From NCBI RefSeq assembly GCF_003605405.2, contig NZ_QYTW02000008.1, positions 94,016-158,015 on the forward strand: a DNA stretch of 64,000 nt. Direction: 5' to 3'. This document shows, piece by piece, positions 20,091 to 27,746 of this stretch. Position 1 is the first letter of the stretch. Each line of letters begins with the position of its first letter. Made by a program: the position numbers and the translations under genes. Source of the stretch: Siminovitchia terrae (lineage in GTDB: Bacteria; Bacillota; Bacilli; Bacillales; Bacillaceae_C). The notes beneath the pieces were generated by a model, which was not told the origin of the DNA, ran no database searches, and saw only the letters and a list, made by a program, of their open reading frames with translations.

Positions 20091-20108
20091 TTTACGGGTA
20101 TATACTAG
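20091..20108. promoter_or_regulatory. Candidate MarR operator half (upstream of marR)
   Basis: ACGGGTATATAC here, about 30 bases before the marR start, matches the core of the perfect palindrome found between marR and the MFS gene (20561-20582). Shared sequence at both promoters suggests an autoregulatory operator. Confidence 0.5.
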
Positions 20109-20138
20109 CATTATTCACTTTTATAAAGAGGGTTAAAA

Positions 20139-20546
20139 ATGACAAATATGAATGAATGCTATTGCGTTAATTTACGGACTGCTGCTCGAAGAGTGAGTGG
20201 ATATTATAATGCTGCTCTTAAACCATTGAACATTAATGTTGCACAATTTAGTATGTTGAGAAGGATTCACCGACATCATCAACTCTCCATTACTAAAGTA
20301 GGTGAAGTGTGCGAATTAGATCGCTCAACAGCTGGACGTAACCTGAAGGTTTTGGAAAAAATGGAATTAGTTACATTCAGCTCTGCTAAAGACAAAAGAG
20401 AAATGTTAGTCTCTTTGTCCATTAAAGGTCTTGATGTTCTTGAAAAAGGAAACATTATGTGGAAACAGGCACAAAAAAACATAGAAGAGAAATTAGGCGG
20501 AGAAGAAAAAGCTAATAGCTTATTAGAATTATTAAAAACACTGTGA
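20139..20546 (+). CDS. MarR-family transcriptional regulator
   Basis: A 135-residue winged-helix repressor. Recognition region: ISITKVGEVCELDRSTAGRN-like helices, followed by the wing (SSAKDKREMLVSLS). The ATG at 20139 follows AGAGGG. It is followed within 54 bases by an MFS gene and probably represses it. Cysteines in the N-terminal MNECYCVN could sense oxidants or metals, which is speculative. The ligand is unknown. Confidence 0.85.
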   Translation: MTNMNECYCVNLRTAARRVSGYYNAALKPLNINVAQFSMLRRIHRHHQLSITKVGEVCELDRSTAGRNLKVLEKMELVTFSSAKDKREMLVSLSIKGLDVLEKGNIMWKQAQKNIEEKLGGEEKANSLLELLKTL

Positions 20547-20560
20547 GCATTTTTAACGAT

Positions 20561-20582
20561 AAAACGGGTATATACCCGTTTT
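20561..20582. promoter_or_regulatory. Perfect 22-bp palindrome between marR and MFS gene
   Basis: AAAACGGGTAT followed by its exact reverse complement. It lies between the marR stop (20546) and the MFS Shine-Dalgarno. Its core recurs before marR. The best reading is a MarR dimer operator; a weak terminator is the alternative. Confidence 0.6.
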
Positions 20583-20599
20583 CGAAGGGAGTTTCTTAT

Positions 20600-21865
20600 A
20601 TGCGTAAAATTCACTATAGTTGGATTATTTTATGTCTGATGTTCTTTTCTATTATTGTTGCTGGCATTATTCGTTCTTCAGCCGGAGTTTTTGTTATTCC
20701 CTTCGAAAATGATTTTGGTTGGAATCGAAGCACGATATCTTTTGCATTTGGACTGAGTCTATTAATATATGGTTTATCGGGGCCCTTTATGGGAGCACTT
20801 GTTCAAATTATTGGTCTTAAGAAAATGATTTTAATATCTATGGGAACGCTTATGGTTGGTTTATTTTCTTCCCTATTTATGACAGAGACGTGGCATTTAG
20901 TTATAATTTGGGGCATTCTGATTGGTGGAGGCTCCTCCTTATTCTTAACAGTTCTTAGTCCAATCATAGCTAATCGTTGGTTTGTAAAACGAAGAGGTTT
21001 AGCCGTAGGCGTACTCACTGCAAGTACAGCAACGGGACAATTAGTACTACTTCCAGTTATTGCTTATCTTGTAGAAAAAAGCAGTTGGCGTGCTTCTATT
21101 GTCCTTATATTGATTTTAAGTATTGTTACAATCCTATTAATGATATTTTTTATGAAAGAATCACCAAAGAGTATGGGTATATCTCCATATGGTGGAGAGA
21201 GCATTCACTCTTCGGAACCAGAAAATAATAAGATTGATAGAAACCCGTTTCGATTAGCAATATCCGTATTATTTAATGCTTTTTCCTACAAAGAGTTTTG
21301 GTTACTTGCTGGCAGTTTCTTTGTATGCGGGTTATCTACTTCAGGATTAATTGGTACTCACTTCGTTTCATATTGTATAGGGTTTGGATTTGCAGCAGTA
21401 ACAGCAGCATCCATGTTGTCTTTTATGGGCATTTTTGACTTAGTAGGGACCACCTTGTCTGGATGGTTATCTGATCGCTTTGATAATCGTTGGTTACTAT
21501 TTTGGTATTATACATTGCGAGGAATTTCACTAATCCTCTTACCCATCGCTCTTTTTGAAGGTTCATTTAATTTACTCCTCATTTTTGCTGTTTTCTATGG
21601 ACTTGATTGGATTGCCACAGTACCACCGACAGTCAATATTGCTAGAAATATATTCGGTTTAGAGAAAAGCGTCATCATTTATGGTTGGATCTCCGCCGCT
21701 CATCAAATTGGAGCAGCTGTAGCTGCATTTGGTGGAGGAGCTATCTTTGAACGCTATGATACCTATACAAGTGCTTTTATTGGAGCAGGTATATTATGCT
21801 TATTTGCAAGCTTATGTGTCATTGTCATTCGAAAACAACATGGGAAAACGCTGATAGCTAAATAA
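20600..21865 (+). CDS. MFS transporter (monocarboxylate/oxalate-formate antiporter-like)
   Basis: A 12-TM major facilitator of 421 residues from the ATG at 20600, which is preceded by GAAGGGAG; the longer frame from 20543 has no site. Family markers are the conserved FGWNRSTISFAFG after TM1, GPFMGALVQ, the NRWFVKRRGLAVGV loop, and SGWLSDRFDNRW in the second half. It resembles B. subtilis YcxA/YbfB-type permeases. It is controlled by the preceding marR (inferred). The substrate is not deducible; small carboxylates or drugs are possible. Confidence 0.82.
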   Translation: MRKIHYSWIILCLMFFSIIVAGIIRSSAGVFVIPFENDFGWNRSTISFAFGLSLLIYGLSGPFMGALVQIIGLKKMILISMGTLMVGLFSSLFMTETWHLVIIWGILIGGGSSLFLTVLSPIIANRWFVKRRGLAVGVLTASTATGQLVLLPVIAYLVEKSSWRASIVLILILSIVTILLMIFFMKESPKSMGISPYGGESIHSSEPENNKIDRNPFRLAISVLFNAFSYKEFWLLAGSFFVCGLSTSGLIGTHFVSYCIGFGFAAVTAASMLSFMGIFDLVGTTLSGWLSDRFDNRWLLFWYYTLRGISLILLPIALFEGSFNLLLIFAVFYGLDWIATVPPTVNIARNIFGLEKSVIIYGWISAAHQIGAAVAAFGGGAIFERYDTYTSAFIGAGILCLFASLCVIVIRKQHGKTLIAK

Positions 21866-22093
21866 TGGAATTTCTAAAGAGATGTTGAGGCCTTTGCGGA
21901 GGGAAGTTTTTCCTTCCCACATATAACTATTTATATCATCGTAATCTACTATGTAAATGGTTCTTCGAAAGCAGGCGCAACATGCCAAATACTCAATACC
22001 ATCAAGCCACTTTAAAGGTTTACAGTTACTTCTGTTTCCTTACCAAGTAGATTTAATTATTTCTCATTTAAAAACTCGAAAAAAAAACAAATT

Positions 22094-22127
22094 GGGCTCA
22101 TTCCCATTAAAGCGCGTGAATGAGCCC
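22094..22127. terminator. Bidirectional-looking terminator
   Basis: A 10-bp stem GGGCTCATTC / GAATGAGCCC with a 14-base loop. It has a T run on the minus-strand side (AATTTGTTTTTTTT) and TTTGAT on the plus side. It could end the marR-MFS unit from the left or the flavodoxin unit from the right. It directly abuts PATE copy 3. Confidence 0.6.
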
Positions 22128-22137
22128 TTTGATATAT

Positions 22138-22333
22138 ATCAAATGCGCCAAGGCGCATTTGTGCCCAGATTTTATCGAGCTCTGCTCGATAAAACTCCTC
22201 TGAAAATCTGAGGCATCCGCCGAGAGGCTTTAACTTCATTCAGCCGGGGTGTGAACCCCCACTGAATGGAATACCAATATGCATTCATCTCACCACTTAC
22301 TGAAGTGGGAGACTTCTGCTGAATGAAGTTAAA
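22138..22333 (+). repeat. PATE-like structured repeat, copy 3
   Basis: Same element and orientation. In this copy the terminal hairpin is a perfect palindrome (CAAATGCGCC AA GGCGCATTTG), whereas other copies carry a G-T pair at one position. The pairing is thus preserved. It ends GAAGTTAAA and is inserted immediately downstream of a terminator. Confidence 0.8.
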
Positions 22334-22428
22334 ATGCGTAATGAACGTATACTATTTCTTTCAGTTAGTTACTCCCGGTCTCCATACCCACACTATCTTA
22401 AGTGCTTATACAAAAGCACATTAACAAA

Positions 22429-22551
22429 TTACTCGAAAGTTTGTTTTAACGTTATGGTTATTTCAGTTCCTTTTCCGAGGTCACTTTGGACTTGAATAAC
22501 ACCTTTATGCAAATCTATGATTTTTTTCATAACGAGCTTAAAGATGGGGTT
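22429..22551 (-). pseudogene. Histidine kinase C-terminal remnant
   Basis: On the minus strand an open stretch ends KKIIDLHKGVIQ, then SDLGKGTEITITL, then a stop at 22429-22431. This is the G2 box and last strand of a HATPase domain (normal form GLGL.I.KKII..H.G, then G.GT.F...L). Immediately upstream the frame hits a stop, and the preceding G1 region is missing, with NPIFKLVM fused directly to KKII. Only ~40 residues survive, so this is a decayed kinase gene with internal deletion, between PATE copy 3 and the flavodoxin gene. Confidence 0.65.
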
Positions 22552-22655
22552 TTAAGTTATCTTGAGTAAAAACGTGTATAAAAACTACCGTTCATGTCTC
22601 TGTTGACTTTTTTAAAAAAAAGCATGTTCTTTGATCTGATTATCTAAAGGGAGTT

Positions 22656-23120
22656 TTATGCAACACAAATGTATTTATTTAAAAATGCAACAAAATTCTT
22701 TCCCAGCTCACGGCAGACCTCTATATCTTCCTGATCTGGCGTTAACTCAACTTTTAATCCCTCTGAGTACACTTGTGCTCCTCTTACTTCTAACTTTTCG
22801 ATTAAAATATCCACCGCTGCACCATATTGCGGAAAGGCTGAATTACAAGAACCAAAAACAGCTGCTTTCTTTCCTGTTAAATGAACATTATCCATCTCTT
22901 CATAAAAATCCAAAAATTCATCAGGCAATTCTCCGTCAGCCCATGTGTAAGTCCCCAGCAAAATCCCATCATAATTCTCTAGATCAGTCGCCTCTAGACC
23001 ATCCATTATATTTATAATGTCTAATTTTCCCTCTACCTCTCTTATACCCTCAGCAATTGCCTCTGCCATCATTTCTGTATTTCCACTCATGCTTGTAAAA
23101 ATCAAAATGATCTTTGACAT
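22656..23120 (-). CDS. Flavodoxin (short-chain, iron-stress type)
   Basis: An FMN electron carrier that replaces ferredoxin under iron limitation. It has 154 residues. The phosphate-binding loop TSMSGNTEMMAEAI is at residues 9-22, the aromatic FMN-stacking segment is GTYTWADGELPDEF, and a third loop is FGSCNSAFPQYGAAVD. It resembles YkuN/YkuP of B. subtilis. The ATG follows GAAGGGGAG and lies 35 bases after the DUF2325 gene. Two Fur-box-like sites lie upstream of that pair at 23.82-23.88 kb, consistent with iron control. Confidence 0.9.
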   Translation of the reverse strand: MSKIILIFTSMSGNTEMMAEAIAEGIREVEGKLDIINIMDGLEATDLENYDGILLGTYTWADGELPDEFLDFYEEMDNVHLTGKKAAVFGSCNSAFPQYGAAVDILIEKLEVRGAQVYSEGLKVELTPDQEDIEVCRELGKNFVAFLNKYICVA

Positions 23121-23155
23121 TTTTACTCCCCTTCAAATAATCATAATCAAAAAAA

Positions 23156-23437
23156 CTATAATATATTTTTAAGTGCTTTAAAGATTGAACACCAAGAACG
23201 CTTAGCATAAAAAATGGGAATAGCCTGCTTTTTGGCTCGCTGTTTGATCATTGTTGATAGATTATGATTCACATAATCCGTTAACACTAGAATATAACTT
23301 GTATTTTCCGGTATGGACATTTTGACCATTTTTGCTTTTCTCCCGTTAATATGTAGGACTTCATCAAATCCTAGGGACGATAATTTTTCAGGTATAATAC
23401 CTAAATGATCCGCCCCTACAATAAGTAAAGAGCGCAT
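23156..23437 (-). CDS. DUF2325 family small protein
   Basis: A 93-residue protein of the DUF2325 family (LLIVGADHLG at the start, then VLVLTDYVNHNLS-like strand, ending with K-rich IPIFYAKRSWCS). The fold is Rossmann-like, often found near metal or redox genes; its function is not established. The ATG at 23437 is preceded by GGAGGAGGAAT. A longer in-frame ORF runs upstream through PATE copy 4, but that extension is an insertion artefact. It forms a unit with the flavodoxin. Confidence 0.75.
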   Translation of the reverse strand: MRSLLIVGADHLGIIPEKLSSLGFDEVLHINGRKAKMVKMSIPENTSYILVLTDYVNHNLSTMIKQRAKKQAIPIFYAKRSWCSIFKALKNIL

Positions 23438-23464
23438 TATTCCTCCTCCATAACTATAATTATT

Positions 23465-23653
23465 ATCAAATGCGCCTTGGCGTATTTGCGCCCAGATTTT
23501 AACGAGCTCCGCTCGATAAACTTCCTCTGAAAATCTGTGGCATCCGCCGCAGGCTTTGACTTTATTCAGTTTGAACCCCCACTGAATGGAATACCAATAT
23601 GCATTCATCTCACCACTTACAGAAGTAGGAGATTTCTGCTGAATGAAGTTAAA
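23465..23653 (+). repeat. PATE-like structured repeat, copy 4
   Basis: Same element and orientation, 189 bp, with a small deletion in the region around TTCAGTTTGAACC (the CCGGGG part of the stem is missing). It lies between the Fur-box region (23.82-23.88 kb) and the DUF2325 ribosome binding site, thus inside the 5' leader of the iron-regulated pair. Confidence 0.8.
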
Positions 23654-23819
23654 TCTTTCTACCATCATTTGAGTCGTGGCATAGACAATGAGTCATACCG
23701 CTGTCATAGTCTTACCAACAAACTCTTCACCGTCATGAAACCACCACTCCTTACACAAATAACGACTTTAGTATCCTATCTTCATTTCGTTTGATTTTCT
23801 TTAGGTTGTTCTCAATTAC

Positions 23820-23879
23820 CTAAATGAGAACCATTATCAGTATCTATTTTTATTTTAATTGAAAATGATTCTCATTGTC
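23820..23879. promoter_or_regulatory. Tandem Fur boxes
   Basis: 23861-23879 matches the 19-mer Fur consensus GATAATGATAATCATTATC at 15 of 19 positions (GAAAATGATTCTCATTGTC). 23820-23838 matches at 14 of 19. They lie between the DUF2325-flavodoxin unit (minus strand) and a candidate small RNA on the plus strand, so both may be iron-repressed. Confidence 0.7.
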
Positions 23880-23914
23880 AATAGGTATTTTCATTTTGTT
23901 TCATAATAAATAAT

Positions 23915-24021
23915 TATCCCAGTTTATTTAAATTTCGAACAAATTCTATGTCACAGACAAGTAATCCCCCAACCACCCTAGCCACTACCTGTGGCCCTGG
24001 CGATTGAGGGATTACTTTTTC
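23915..24021 (+). ncRNA. Candidate Fur-regulated C-rich small RNA (FsrA-like)
   Basis: A short plus-strand transcript is suggested by Fur boxes at 23.82-23.88 kb followed by a strong rho-independent terminator. The terminator has stem AAGTAATCCC / GGGATTACTT (959-968 and 008-017 within this kb), an inner hairpin GCCAC-TACCT-GTGGC and then a T5 run. No ORF lies between. The segment holds C-rich stretches (ATCCCCCAACCACCC) like the anti-Shine-Dalgarno C-rich regions of B. subtilis FsrA. The T run is on the plus strand only. The start is approximate: a TTGAAA lies at 23859, but the -10 is unclear. Confidence 0.5.
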
Positions 24022-24366
24022 TTACCTAAGATTAAGCTGGCCACTCTTCTTCGGCCAATTATTTGCCTATAGGTATTACCAGTACTAGACCTTACTTTAT
24101 TGAACTAATAGTCTTCAATAAATTGGAGATAAGAGTCTTTACGATTCTCATGCAAAGCTTCAAATAGCCCGATAATGAAGGAACAAAAATGAGAAAAACA
24201 GATACAAACAGCTTATTTTTTCTTAAACTCACATAGCCCTTTAGTTAGGCAGGTTGTGCGGATAGGGCAATTCCTTTCCAGATTCCTCGGCCCTAATTTG
24301 GTACTAATAGAACAGCTATAATCATATTCTTATAAAAGGAAACAATAAGAAGGAGTGTAAAGTTAG
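24022..24366. other. Intergenic, leader of the sugar dehydrogenase-like gene
   Basis: No gene seen. The region is AT-rich. A good ribosome binding site (AAGAAGGAG) at 24348-24356 precedes the TTG start at 24367. Confidence 0.3.
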
Positions 24367-25809
24367 TTGATAAAAGTTAAGGTTAGTTTACGGCCCATTG
24401 TAGGTAAGCTAAATTTACCCACTGTTTTGAAAACAGCTATACTTCCAGGTGACTCATTTGAAAGTTTATTTATTGCAACTCAGGTAGGAGAGATCTTTTA
24501 CATAGGGAACGGAAGTTTACGGACTTTTTTAGATATTCGCCCGCGAATCTTAAAACTAGGTACTTCTGAACCAGGGGTTTCTGGTCGCGGATATGATGAA
24601 CGGGGATTAATTGGACTAGCATTTCACCCTTATTTTTATTATAACGGTCTGTTTTATCTTCATTATTCAGTAGCTGGAACACAAGGTCCAGGTGCTCTTT
24701 CTGAACGTTTTAAGCCTAACCCGTGTGATCCCAAAACTTTAAACCTAAGATGGATCAATAGAGAAACCCACTATGATCACATTGATACAGTTGAAGAATG
24801 GTTTTTACGATCGAATGGTCAACCTCAAAAACGCCGGACGTTACTTAACTTAAGAAGACCATTTTTTAATCATAATGGTGTCAATAGCTTAAATTTTTCA
24901 CCTGAAACCGGAAAACTTGTTTTAACTACCGGGGATGGTGGATCAGGATATGACCCATTTAATTTAAGCCAGAATGATATGGAAATTGCCGGTAAAATAA
25001 TCGAAATTGATGTAGGTAAAAATACATTTTTCAATAATCCAACCGTCGTCACACGTTTTAATGAACTTCCCGTAACTATTCAGGAAACACTTACAGTCAT
25101 TGCCAAAGGGGTTCGCAATATACCAGGTATTTCATTTCAAAGGGTGAATAATCAATATATCAAATATGTGGGAAATGTTGGACAGGATATAGTAGAGTCG
25201 ATTTTTTCATTCGTTTATTATAAACCAATACCGGTTACTCAGCTTATTCAAGCTTCTTTAATGAAATCTGAACCTGACCAAGAAGGATTTATTAACTTTG
25301 GCTGGCGAGGGTGGGAAGGTGCTTTTCCTACTTCGTTTATAATGGGCTGCTCTTCAAATCCGACTTTGGATGAGAAAACAATTGCTTATTACAATGAAGC
25401 AGTACAAACTTCAGTAAAGCGTCTTCAGCCTTTAACTAGTTATTTTCAGAAAGATCCCCGACCCGATAAATTTGGAGGAACTGCACTGACAGGAGTGCAA
25501 GCCTATATGGGGAATGGAATCCCCGATTTAAAGGGAAGTGTTGTTTTTACTGATCTTGCCCGGAATGAAGAATCTCAACCTCCGGTTAGAGGGGTTTTAG
25601 CTTATACCAGGGTAGGAACAGATAGTAAACTAAATGATTTTAGTGTTATTAATATCGATTATAATTTTGGGTCTCAATCAGCTTATTATGTTAGTTTGGG
25701 AACGAATCTGGATCAAACCACACTATTTTTAGGTGTTTATGGGTCTATGAAAGCCACTGATTTTAACAAAGGTACTGTTTTTGAAATTGTTCCAGATTCA
25801 AAACAATAA
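24367..25809 (+). CDS. Glucose/sorbosone dehydrogenase-like beta-propeller protein
   Basis: 480 residues of the PQQ-type sugar dehydrogenase (GSDH) superfamily. Recognisable blades: RGYDERGLIGLAFHPYFYYN, YLHYSV, HNGVNSLNFSPETGKLVLTTGDGGSG, KIIEIDV and GNVGQDIVES. It begins at TTG 24367 (AAGAAGGAG upstream) and has no signal peptide, which is unusual because PQQ dehydrogenases are secreted. No pqq genes are near. It may be a cytoplasmic or spore-associated propeller protein rather than an active PQQ enzyme. Function uncertain. Confidence 0.7.
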   Translation: MIKVKVSLRPIVGKLNLPTVLKTAILPGDSFESLFIATQVGEIFYIGNGSLRTFLDIRPRILKLGTSEPGVSGRGYDERGLIGLAFHPYFYYNGLFYLHYSVAGTQGPGALSERFKPNPCDPKTLNLRWINRETHYDHIDTVEEWFLRSNGQPQKRRTLLNLRRPFFNHNGVNSLNFSPETGKLVLTTGDGGSGYDPFNLSQNDMEIAGKIIEIDVGKNTFFNNPTVVTRFNELPVTIQETLTVIAKGVRNIPGISFQRVNNQYIKYVGNVGQDIVESIFSFVYYKPIPVTQLIQASLMKSEPDQEGFINFGWRGWEGAFPTSFIMGCSSNPTLDEKTIAYYNEAVQTSVKRLQPLTSYFQKDPRPDKFGGTALTGVQAYMGNGIPDLKGSVVFTDLARNEESQPPVRGVLAYTRVGTDSKLNDFSVINIDYNFGSQSAYYVSLGTNLDQTTLFLGVYGSMKATDFNKGTVFEIVPDSKQ

Positions 25810-26070
25810 TACCTGATAAATCTTTTTCATGGATTTAATTGAATCAAAATATAAAACTAACAAGTGCTTAATCATGCTCCCGTTTGATTTTTTTCCTGCA
25901 ATTTAGCCCGAACACGAACACATTGAATTCATTCAAATTCTTACGGATATTATCTTGCTTGTCCTCGTGAGATAACTATCCGCCTTTGAAAAAGTTATAT
26001 CCTGCGGACTTCTTGTACAAGTTTGGACTAATAAAGATGTTATAAGAACAAGTGTTGTAATTAATTGTGA
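25810..26070. other. Intergenic
   Basis: No gene supported. A minus-strand open frame with a hydrophobic stretch (TLVLITSLLV) runs here out of PATE copy 5. It has no start site of its own and could be debris of a lipoprotein gene. Confidence 0.25.
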
Positions 26071-26265
26071 ATCAAATGCGCCTTGGCGTATTTGCGCCCA
26101 GATTTTATCGAGCTTCGCTCGATAAATTTCCTCTGAAAATCTGTGGCATCCGCCGGAGGCTTTAACTTTATTCAGCCGGGGTTTGAAACCCCACTGAATG
26201 GAATAACAATATGCATTCATCTCACCACTTATAAAAGTGGGAGACTTCTGCTGAATGAAATTAAA
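26071..26265 (+). repeat. PATE-like structured repeat, copy 5
   Basis: Same element and orientation, 195 bp. It ends GAAATTAAA (one change from the usual GAAGTTAAA). The bulged hairpin is preserved (CTC-A-CCACTT ATAA AAGTGG-GAG). Confidence 0.8.
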
Positions 26266-26349
26266 TGAATATAGGCGTTTTATGTGAAGTTTCTTATGCC
26301 AAGAAAAAAAGATGGACATACAAAAAAGGTATGTAAGAAGGAGCAACTT

Positions 26350-26919
26350 ATGTATTGGTTTTGCATTTTATCAGATGAACCATACAAGCTTCACAATTAT
26401 TTAAAAACATTTCCTCATTCTAAAAAGCTCGTATTAACCGCCTTTCTTTCAGCTCTTGCAGCTATCCTACAGTCAGCTGGAAACCTTCTGCCAGGTGTCG
26501 GGTATTTAATTAGTCCTTTTGCTACAGCTCCTATTTTGATGTGTACCTTGATATCTATTCCCTTTGGACTTCAAAGTTACGTTTTAACGTTTCTATTAAT
26601 AATTCTAATCCAACCTAGCGAATTTTTCGTTTTCCCGTTTACAACCGGGCTTATAGGTTTAGGAATCGGCATAGCGCTTCTCATTTTAAAAAGACGAATC
26701 TACATCATCGTTTTTACGTCTTTATTATTGTTGGGTGGAATTGGTTTCCTTTTATATATTGTCCATTTCCCTATTTTAGGACCAATCGCCAGTACATCTC
26801 TTTCATTAAAGGTTTTTGGTTTTATTTACATTTTTTCTTTTATATATAGCTGGGGATGGGTTGAATTAAGCAGGTTTATTTTTAAGAAATGGTATAAATT
26901 GATTGAAAAAAATAAGTAA
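26350..26919 (+). CDS. Small polytopic membrane protein
   Basis: 189 residues with five to six hydrophobic segments, starting at ATG 26350 (AAGAAGGAG 7 bases upstream); a longer frame from 26284 lacks a site. The segment GNLLPGVGYLISPFATAPIL followed by long helices recalls ECF-type substrate-binding (S) components, but no ECF ATPases are near. Product not identified. A GGGCGCAT/ATGCGCTC hairpin at about 26927-26950 may be its terminator. Confidence 0.6.
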   Translation: MYWFCILSDEPYKLHNYLKTFPHSKKLVLTAFLSALAAILQSAGNLLPGVGYLISPFATAPILMCTLISIPFGLQSYVLTFLLIILIQPSEFFVFPFTTGLIGLGIGIALLILKRRIYIIVFTSLLLLGGIGFLLYIVHFPILGPIASTSLSLKVFGFIYIFSFIYSWGWVELSRFIFKKWYKLIEKNK

Positions 26920-27102
26920 GCAAGTTTGGGCGCATAAGAAATGCGCTCTTCCTCATGTAAGGTCTAAATAGTTTAATAAGATGTTGGTAACAGTAGGATT
27001 TTTTGTTAACTTGTGTGTCCGAACTACCATCCCATGTAACTTAATTTCAAGGTCAAAAGATGTTTTGTTGAAAAGAAATTCAGTAATCCGAATACCCCAT
27101 AT

Positions 27103-27286
27103 ATCAAACGTATTTGCGCCCAGATTTATCGAGCTCCGTTCGATCAATTTCCTCTGAAAATCTGTGGCATCCGCCGGAGGCTTTAGCTTTATTCAGCCGG
27201 GGTTTGAAACCCCACTGAATGGAATAACAATATGCATTCATCTCACCACTTATAGAAGTGGGAGACTTCTGCTGAATGAAGTTAAA
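27103..27286 (+). repeat. PATE-like structured repeat, copy 6 (left hairpin deleted)
   Basis: Same element and orientation, but the left end reads ATCAAA then CGTATTTG, so ~10 bp (TGCGCCTTGG) including one arm of the terminal hairpin are lost. It also has GTTCGATCAA in the second hairpin. It is probably immobile. It ends GAAGTTAAA. Confidence 0.8.
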
Positions 27287-27611
27287 GGTAATGGACGATA
27301 ATACTTTAACGTTTATCGATCCATTTTTTGACCATTTAAGAAATCAAAAAGTAATCGGGGGAGCGCAGTAAAATCAAAAATACCTGCCACAACCCGTAAA
27401 TTACCGAAGAATCAAGACTTCATTCTACAAAATACGTGTAGTGCCAGGCACTAAAATAATTTGCTTAATTCTTCTGTTGTGAAGAACAAATCTCTTCCTT
27501 GAAACCACGGAAATGCCCTCATTCGGCTTATAACGGACAAATCTGGCTTTGGAATCTATGTAATTGTCCTTTATACATGATTTTGACAGGGAAGAGGTTG
27601 ATTAAATAATA
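27287..27611. other. Intergenic debris between PATE copy 6 and the first att-like repeat
   Basis: No complete gene. A 26-codon plus-strand frame (27291-27371, encoding FIDPFFDHLRNQKVIGG) looks like a possible gene end, but I cannot name it. A TAGTGCCAGGCACTA palindrome at about 27439 is of a type common in Bacillus intergenic DNA. Confidence 0.3.
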
Positions 27612-27664
27612 AAACCTCACTCACTTATGAAACGGTTCACCGTAACAATACTAAATGAGATTTT
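27612..27664 (-). repeat. rlmH-end att-like repeat 1
   Basis: On the minus strand this reads ACGGT-GA-ACCGT, then TTCATAAGTGAGTGAGG. It would encode GEPFHK-stop, nearly the rlmH C-terminus (GEPYHK-stop at 40046). Imperfect inverted arms of ~21 bp (14 matching) flank a 2-bp GA centre, as in serine-recombinase att sites. It is in direct orientation with the rlmH 3' end. Confidence 0.75.
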
Positions 27665-27746
27665 CCCTGACACTCTTGAAAATGGATGCGGTTATGCAGC
27701 TTCAGTTCAAGACAATTTGTTTTATAATCGGCTAAGTGGGGGAGGT

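Noticed and set aside
23438-23668. N-terminal extension of the DUF2325 protein by 77 residues
   Set aside because: The extension is PATE copy 4 read through in frame. A strong GGAGGAGG site marks the ATG at 23437.
26953-27147. 64-codon minus-strand ORF next to PATE copy 6
   Set aside because: It starts inside the repeat without a ribosome site. It could be a gene remnant, but no family is recognisable.
27291-27371. 26-codon plus-strand ORF after PATE copy 6
   Set aside because: No ribosome binding site outside the repeat and no recognisable family; too short to support as a gene.
27612-27664. att-like repeats as simple terminators or an unrelated palindromic repeat
   Set aside because: They lack a T run and keep the rlmH coding end including the stop codon, which a terminator would not.
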